59,662 nt of DNA from Chromatiaceae bacterium (GTDB taxonomy: Bacteria > Pseudomonadota > Gammaproteobacteria > Chromatiales > Chromatiaceae). The stretch lies in assembly GCA_013426805.1 (NCBI GenBank), contig JACDZG010000034.1:1-59662 (forward strand), given 5' to 3'. A model generated the notes under the pieces. That model saw nothing but the letters and a program-made list of their open reading frames with translations. It made no database searches and had not been told where the DNA came from. Below, piece by piece: positions 56,273 to 59,662 of the stretch (the first letter of the stretch is position 1; each line of letters starts with the position of its first letter). A program made the position numbers and the translations under genes.

Positions 56273-59200
56273 ATGATCACCCGGCTCATCCACTGGTCGC
56301 TGCACAACCGCTTCCTGGTCCTGAGCGGCTTTCTCGCGCTCTGTGCCTGGGGCCTGGTCGCGTTGCAGCGCGTGCCCATCGACGCCATTCCCGACCTCTC
56401 GGAGAATCAGGTCATCGTCTACGCCGACTGGCCGGGCCGCTCGCCGCAGGAGGTCGAGGATCAGATCACCTACCCGCTCTCCGTGTCGCTGCAGGGCCTG
56501 GCCGGGGTGCGGACCGTGCGGGCCAGTTCCATGTTCGGCTTTGCGTTCCTCACGGTGATCTTCGCCGATCAGGTCGATGTCTACTTTGCCCGCACGCGGG
56601 TATTGGAACGGCTGAACTCTTTGGGCGACCTGCTGCCGGCGGGGGTGATCGCGCGGCTCGGACCGGATGCCACGGGCCTGGGCTGGGTCTACCAGTATTA
56701 CCTCAAAGACACCTCGGGCACGCAGGACCTGGGCTCGCTGCGCACCTTGCAGGATACGTTCATCCGCTATCAACTCGCCGCCGTGCCGGGCGTGGCCGAG
56801 GTTGCCGGCATCGGCGGCTTCGTGCGCCAGTATGAGATCGAGGTCTCGTCACTCAAACTGAAGCAATACGGCGCCACCCTGGGCGAGGTCATGGATGCCG
56901 TCGGCAGCGGCAATCGCAATGTCGGCGGCAAGACCATCGAGGAAAACGGCGCCGAATACATTGTCCGCGGCATCGGTCTGGTGCAGGATCTCACCGACCT
57001 GGAGCAGATTCCGGTACTGCCGCGCAACGGCACCCCGCTCTATCTGCGCGATGTCGCCACCATCCGCGTCGGCGGTGAGTTCCGCCGCGGCGCGCTCGAT
57101 GTGAATGGACAGGAGGTGGTCGGCGGGATCGTGGTCATGCGCTATGGCGAGAACGCCTATCGCGTCATCCAGGACGTGAAGACCCGGATCAGCAGCCTGA
57201 GCCCCGGCCTGCCGCCGGGTGTCAGCCTGGCCGCCTTCTATGACCGCAGCGAATTGATCGAGCGCGCCATCACCACCCTCAAGGCGGCGCTGACCGAGGA
57301 AGTCATCCTGGTGACGCTGATGCACATCCTCTTTCTCTTCCATTTCCGCAGCATCCTGATCGTCACCCTGCCCTTGCCGGCGTCCATCCTGATCGCCTTC
57401 ATTCTGATGGATCAGTTCGGCATCCCCTCGAACATCATGTCGCTGACCGGAATCGCCATCTCCATCGGCGTTCTGGTGGATGCCGGCATCGTCATGACCG
57501 AAAACGTCATCCGGCATTGCGAGCGCGCCGAGGCGACGCTGCGCCGCCGGCTCACCACCGCCGAGGTCTTCGCCCAGACCTTGGCCGCCGCCACCCAGGT
57601 CGGGCGGCCCATCGTGTTCTCGATGCTGGTGATCATTTTCGCCTTCGTGCCGGTGTTCCTGCTTACCGGCCAGGAAGGCAAGCTGTTTCATCCGCTGGCC
57701 TATACCAAGACCTTCGCCCTGATCGGAGCCACCCTGCTCGCGGTGACCGCCGTGCCGGTGTTCTGCACCCTGCTGATCCGCGGCCCCTTCCAGCCGGAGT
57801 CGGAGAACTGGCTGATGCAGCGCCTGCTGCGCCTCTACGCGCCGGCGCTCGACTGGGCACTGCGCCACCGCAAGACCGTATTGGGACTTGCGACCAGCCT
57901 GCTCGCCGTCTGCATCGTCATCGCCTGGGGGTTGCCGCGCGCCATTAACGCCCACCTGCCCGAGTCGATCGCCCGCCATACCCAGGGGTTCGGCACCGAA
58001 TTCATGCCCACCCTGGAGGAAGGGTCGCTGCTCTTCATGCCGGTGCTGCTGCCGGCCACCGCGTTCACCGAGGTGAAACGCATCATGGCCTGGCAGGATC
58101 AGGTCATCAGCGCGCACCCGGCGGTCGCCTCGGCGGCCGGCAAACTGGGGCGGGCCGCCACCGCGACCGACCCGGCCCCGGTCGAGATGATCGAAACCAC
58201 CATCCAGCTCAAACCGCCCGACGCCTGGCCGCCCGGAACGACCAAGGCCTCGATCATCGCCGACCTGTCGGAGCGCCTCATGAATGTGCCCGGCTATGTG
58301 CCTGGGTTCCTCCAACCGATCGAGAACCGCATTCTGATGACGAGCACCGGCATCCGGGCCCAGGTCGGCGTCAAGATCTTCGGCGACGACCTCAATGCAC
58401 TCCAGGAACAGGCTTTCGCGGTCGAGCGCGTCATCAATCGCGTCCCTGGTGCGGTCGGCGTCGCGCCGTCACGGGTGCAGGGCAAGCCCTATCTGGAGAT
58501 TCAGGTGCGGCGCGAGATGCTCGGCCGCTACGGGCTGAGCGTTGCGGAGGTCTTCCGTCAGGTGGAGGCCGGGATCGGCGGGATCAGCGTCGGCACGACC
58601 ATCAAGGGCCGCGAACGCTGGCCGCTCCAGGTGCGGCTGGAGCAATCCGAACGCGGTGACATCGACCGCCTGGGCGAGATCCTGGTCGCCACCCCCTCGG
58701 GCGCGACCGTGCAGTTGCGCCAGGTCGCCGACCTCAAGCGCGTCGTCGGCCCCAATGAGATCCAGAGCGAAAACGGCCGGCTGCGGGTCTTCGTGCAGGC
58801 CAACGTCCGCGACCGCGACCTCGGCGGCTTCGTCGAGGAGATCAAGGAGCGCATCGCCGCCGAGATCACCCTGGCACCGGGAATGACCATCGACTACTCC
58901 GGTCAATACGAAAACCAGTTGCGCGCACGGGCCACCCTCGGCTACGTCGTCCCCGCCGTCATCCTCATCATCTTCGCGACCCTGGTGATGACCTTCCGCT
59001 CAGTGGGAGAAGCGGCCCATGTCCTCCTGGCGGTGCCCTTCGCACTCACCGGCGGCGTGCTGCTGCAAGCCTGGATGGGATTCAATTTCAGCGTAGCCGT
59101 CTGGGTGGGTTACATCGCGCTCTTCGGCACCGCCATCCAGACCGGCATCATCATGGTGACCTATCTGGAGGAATCGGTACAAAGCATGAGCCAGGATCTC

Positions 59201-59464
59201 GGCCGTCCGCTGACCCGCGCGGAATTGACGCAAGCCGTCAAAGCCGGCGCCCGGCTGCGGCTGCGTCCCAAGGTCATGACCGTAGCCACCACCATCGCGT
59301 CACTGACCCCGATCTTCTGGCTCCAGCGCACCGGCGTCGAAATCATGCAGCCGCTGGCCGCCCCGGTGGTCGGCGGGATGCTCTCCAGCCTGGTGCATAT
59401 TCTCATCGTCACCCCTGTCATCTTTATTTGGCTGCGGGAGCGGCAACTAGAGCGTGTCCGGTGA
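56273..59464 (+). CDS. cusA: CusA/CzcA family heavy-metal RND efflux pump
   Basis: The 1063-residue inner-membrane proton/metal antiporter of the HME-RND family. There is one N-terminal helix (FLVLSGFLALCAWGLVAL), the conserved PIDAIPDLSENQVIVYADWP, porter domain, TM2-6 with the proton-relay Asp D403 in GVLVDAGIVMTENVIRH, the central helices after EGKLFHPLAYTKTFALIGA, the second porter half (EFMPTLEEGSLLFMPVLLP), and TM8-12 with YIALFGTAIQTGIIMVTYLE. The signature DAGIVMTEN and length indicate metal rather than drug export. The Cu/Ag assignment rests on overall CusA-like sequence and the adaptor's metal-binding head; Zn/Co/Ni specificity is not excluded. Confidence 0.93.
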   Translation: MITRLIHWSLHNRFLVLSGFLALCAWGLVALQRVPIDAIPDLSENQVIVYADWPGRSPQEVEDQITYPLSVSLQGLAGVRTVRASSMFGFAFLTVIFADQVDVYFARTRVLERLNSLGDLLPAGVIARLGPDATGLGWVYQYYLKDTSGTQDLGSLRTLQDTFIRYQLAAVPGVAEVAGIGGFVRQYEIEVSSLKLKQYGATLGEVMDAVGSGNRNVGGKTIEENGAEYIVRGIGLVQDLTDLEQIPVLPRNGTPLYLRDVATIRVGGEFRRGALDVNGQEVVGGIVVMRYGENAYRVIQDVKTRISSLSPGLPPGVSLAAFYDRSELIERAITTLKAALTEEVILVTLMHILFLFHFRSILIVTLPLPASILIAFILMDQFGIPSNIMSLTGIAISIGVLVDAGIVMTENVIRHCERAEATLRRRLTTAEVFAQTLAAATQVGRPIVFSMLVIIFAFVPVFLLTGQEGKLFHPLAYTKTFALIGATLLAVTAVPVFCTLLIRGPFQPESENWLMQRLLRLYAPALDWALRHRKTVLGLATSLLAVCIVIAWGLPRAINAHLPESIARHTQGFGTEFMPTLEEGSLLFMPVLLPATAFTEVKRIMAWQDQVISAHPAVASAAGKLGRAATATDPAPVEMIETTIQLKPPDAWPPGTTKASIIADLSERLMNVPGYVPGFLQPIENRILMTSTGIRAQVGVKIFGDDLNALQEQAFAVERVINRVPGAVGVAPSRVQGKPYLEIQVRREMLGRYGLSVAEVFRQVEAGIGGISVGTTIKGRERWPLQVRLEQSERGDIDRLGEILVATPSGATVQLRQVADLKRVVGPNEIQSENGRLRVFVQANVRDRDLGGFVEEIKERIAAEITLAPGMTIDYSGQYENQLRARATLGYVVPAVILIIFATLVMTFRSVGEAAHVLLAVPFALTGGVLLQAWMGFNFSVAVWVGYIALFGTAIQTGIIMVTYLEESVQSMSQDLGRPLTRAELTQAVKAGARLRLRPKVMTVATTIASLTPIFWLQRTGVEIMQPLAAPVVGGMLSSLVHILIVTPVIFIWLRERQLERVR

Positions 59465-59469
59465 AGACC

Positions 59470-59622
59470 CTGTTCACCATTCCGGCCAAAGCGCTCGCCA
59501 AGATTTATCCACAGATGTCACAGATGTTCACAGATGAAGAAAAACATCTGTGTTCGTCTGTGACATCTGTGGATGAAATTTCCGCTCCTGAGATCCGACG
59601 CAAGGTTGTCGGTCCGGGAGAG
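59470..59622 (+). mobile_element. Small non-autonomous element, copy 5, behind cusA
   Basis: It begins CATTCCGGCCAAAGCGC and ends in a degenerate GTCGGTCCGGGAGAG. The interior matches copy 4 (ATTT.TCCACAGATGTCAC, GAAGAAAAACATCTGTG, ATGAAATTTCC). It contains a perfect DnaA-box consensus TTATCCACA at 59505-59513 and its partial inverse TGTGGATGA at 59566-59574. Copies 4 and 5 bracket cusA. Confidence 0.75.
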
Positions 59623-59662
59623 TAGACCGGCCCCTCCCCGCGCTTCAGGTCGAAGTTTGTGT

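Noticed and set aside
56849-58315. 488-codon minus-strand frame opposite cusA
   Set aside because: Rich in Gly, Asp and His with no domain; it lies inside an intact RND pump gene.

Overview
The window looks like chromosome from a high-GC gammaproteobacterium, most likely a purple sulfur bacterium of the Chromatiaceae or a close relative. That placement is an inference. It rests on GC-rich codon use, the conserved gammaproteobacterial gene orders ndk-rlmN-pilW-rodZ-hisS-yfgM-bamB-der and guaB-guaA-tadA, the tRNA-Cys/tRNA-Leu pair, and an accessory load (STAND proteins, toxin-antitoxin debris, palindromic intergenic repeats) usual in that family. No photosynthesis or sulfur gene lies in the window to settle it.

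Layout. 1-1.1 kb: an integrase remnant, a repeat element and a Uma2-family gene. 1.1-5.1 kb (minus): gltA-hemF, two small genes (one a relic) and an unknown membrane protein. 5-10.6 kb: an unknown protein, then a response regulator divergent from a very large hybrid histidine kinase. 10.6-16.8 kb (minus): coaX, birA, an M61 peptidase, an RRM protein, rhlE and an H-NS-like protein. 17.2-20.4 kb: two tRNAs and a Ca2+-type P-type ATPase. 20.6-30 kb: a DHH phosphoesterase divergent from the ndk-to-der housekeeping operon, which lacks ispG. 30-33.2 kb: a decayed TIR-STAND gene butted against a ParDE module. 33-37.7 kb: a GGDEF-EAL protein, a coiled-coil protein and xseA. 37.7-43.4 kb (minus): an accessory island with an antitoxin-toxin fusion relic, a TumE/TumA-like pair, and a cluster of a HEAT-repeat protein, two radical SAM enzymes and a secreted DNRLRE-domain protein. 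43.5-48.2 kb: guaB, an inserted HEPN-type gene pair, guaA and tadA. 48.4-54 kb: tRNA-Ser, a VF530-type protein, a GH57 hydrolase, moaE and small unknowns. 54-59.5 kb: a CusB-like adaptor and a CusA-like RND pump for heavy-metal efflux, separated and flanked by repeats.

The strongest leads are these. (1) The radical SAM/SPASM + DNRLRE + HEAT cluster resembles a peptide- or protein-modification system but is decaying: the DNRLRE gene is cut by a small mobile element whose precise removal restores the frame, one radical SAM gene and the HEAT gene each carry a frameshift, and the other radical SAM gene has lost its SPASM end. (2) A HEPN-ribonuclease-like gene with a small overlapping partner sits between guaB and guaA. 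(3) A family of small non-autonomous elements ends in CCGGAACGATGATCAAGG, with at least five copies here. (4) An antitoxin is fused in frame to the tail of a PIN toxin.
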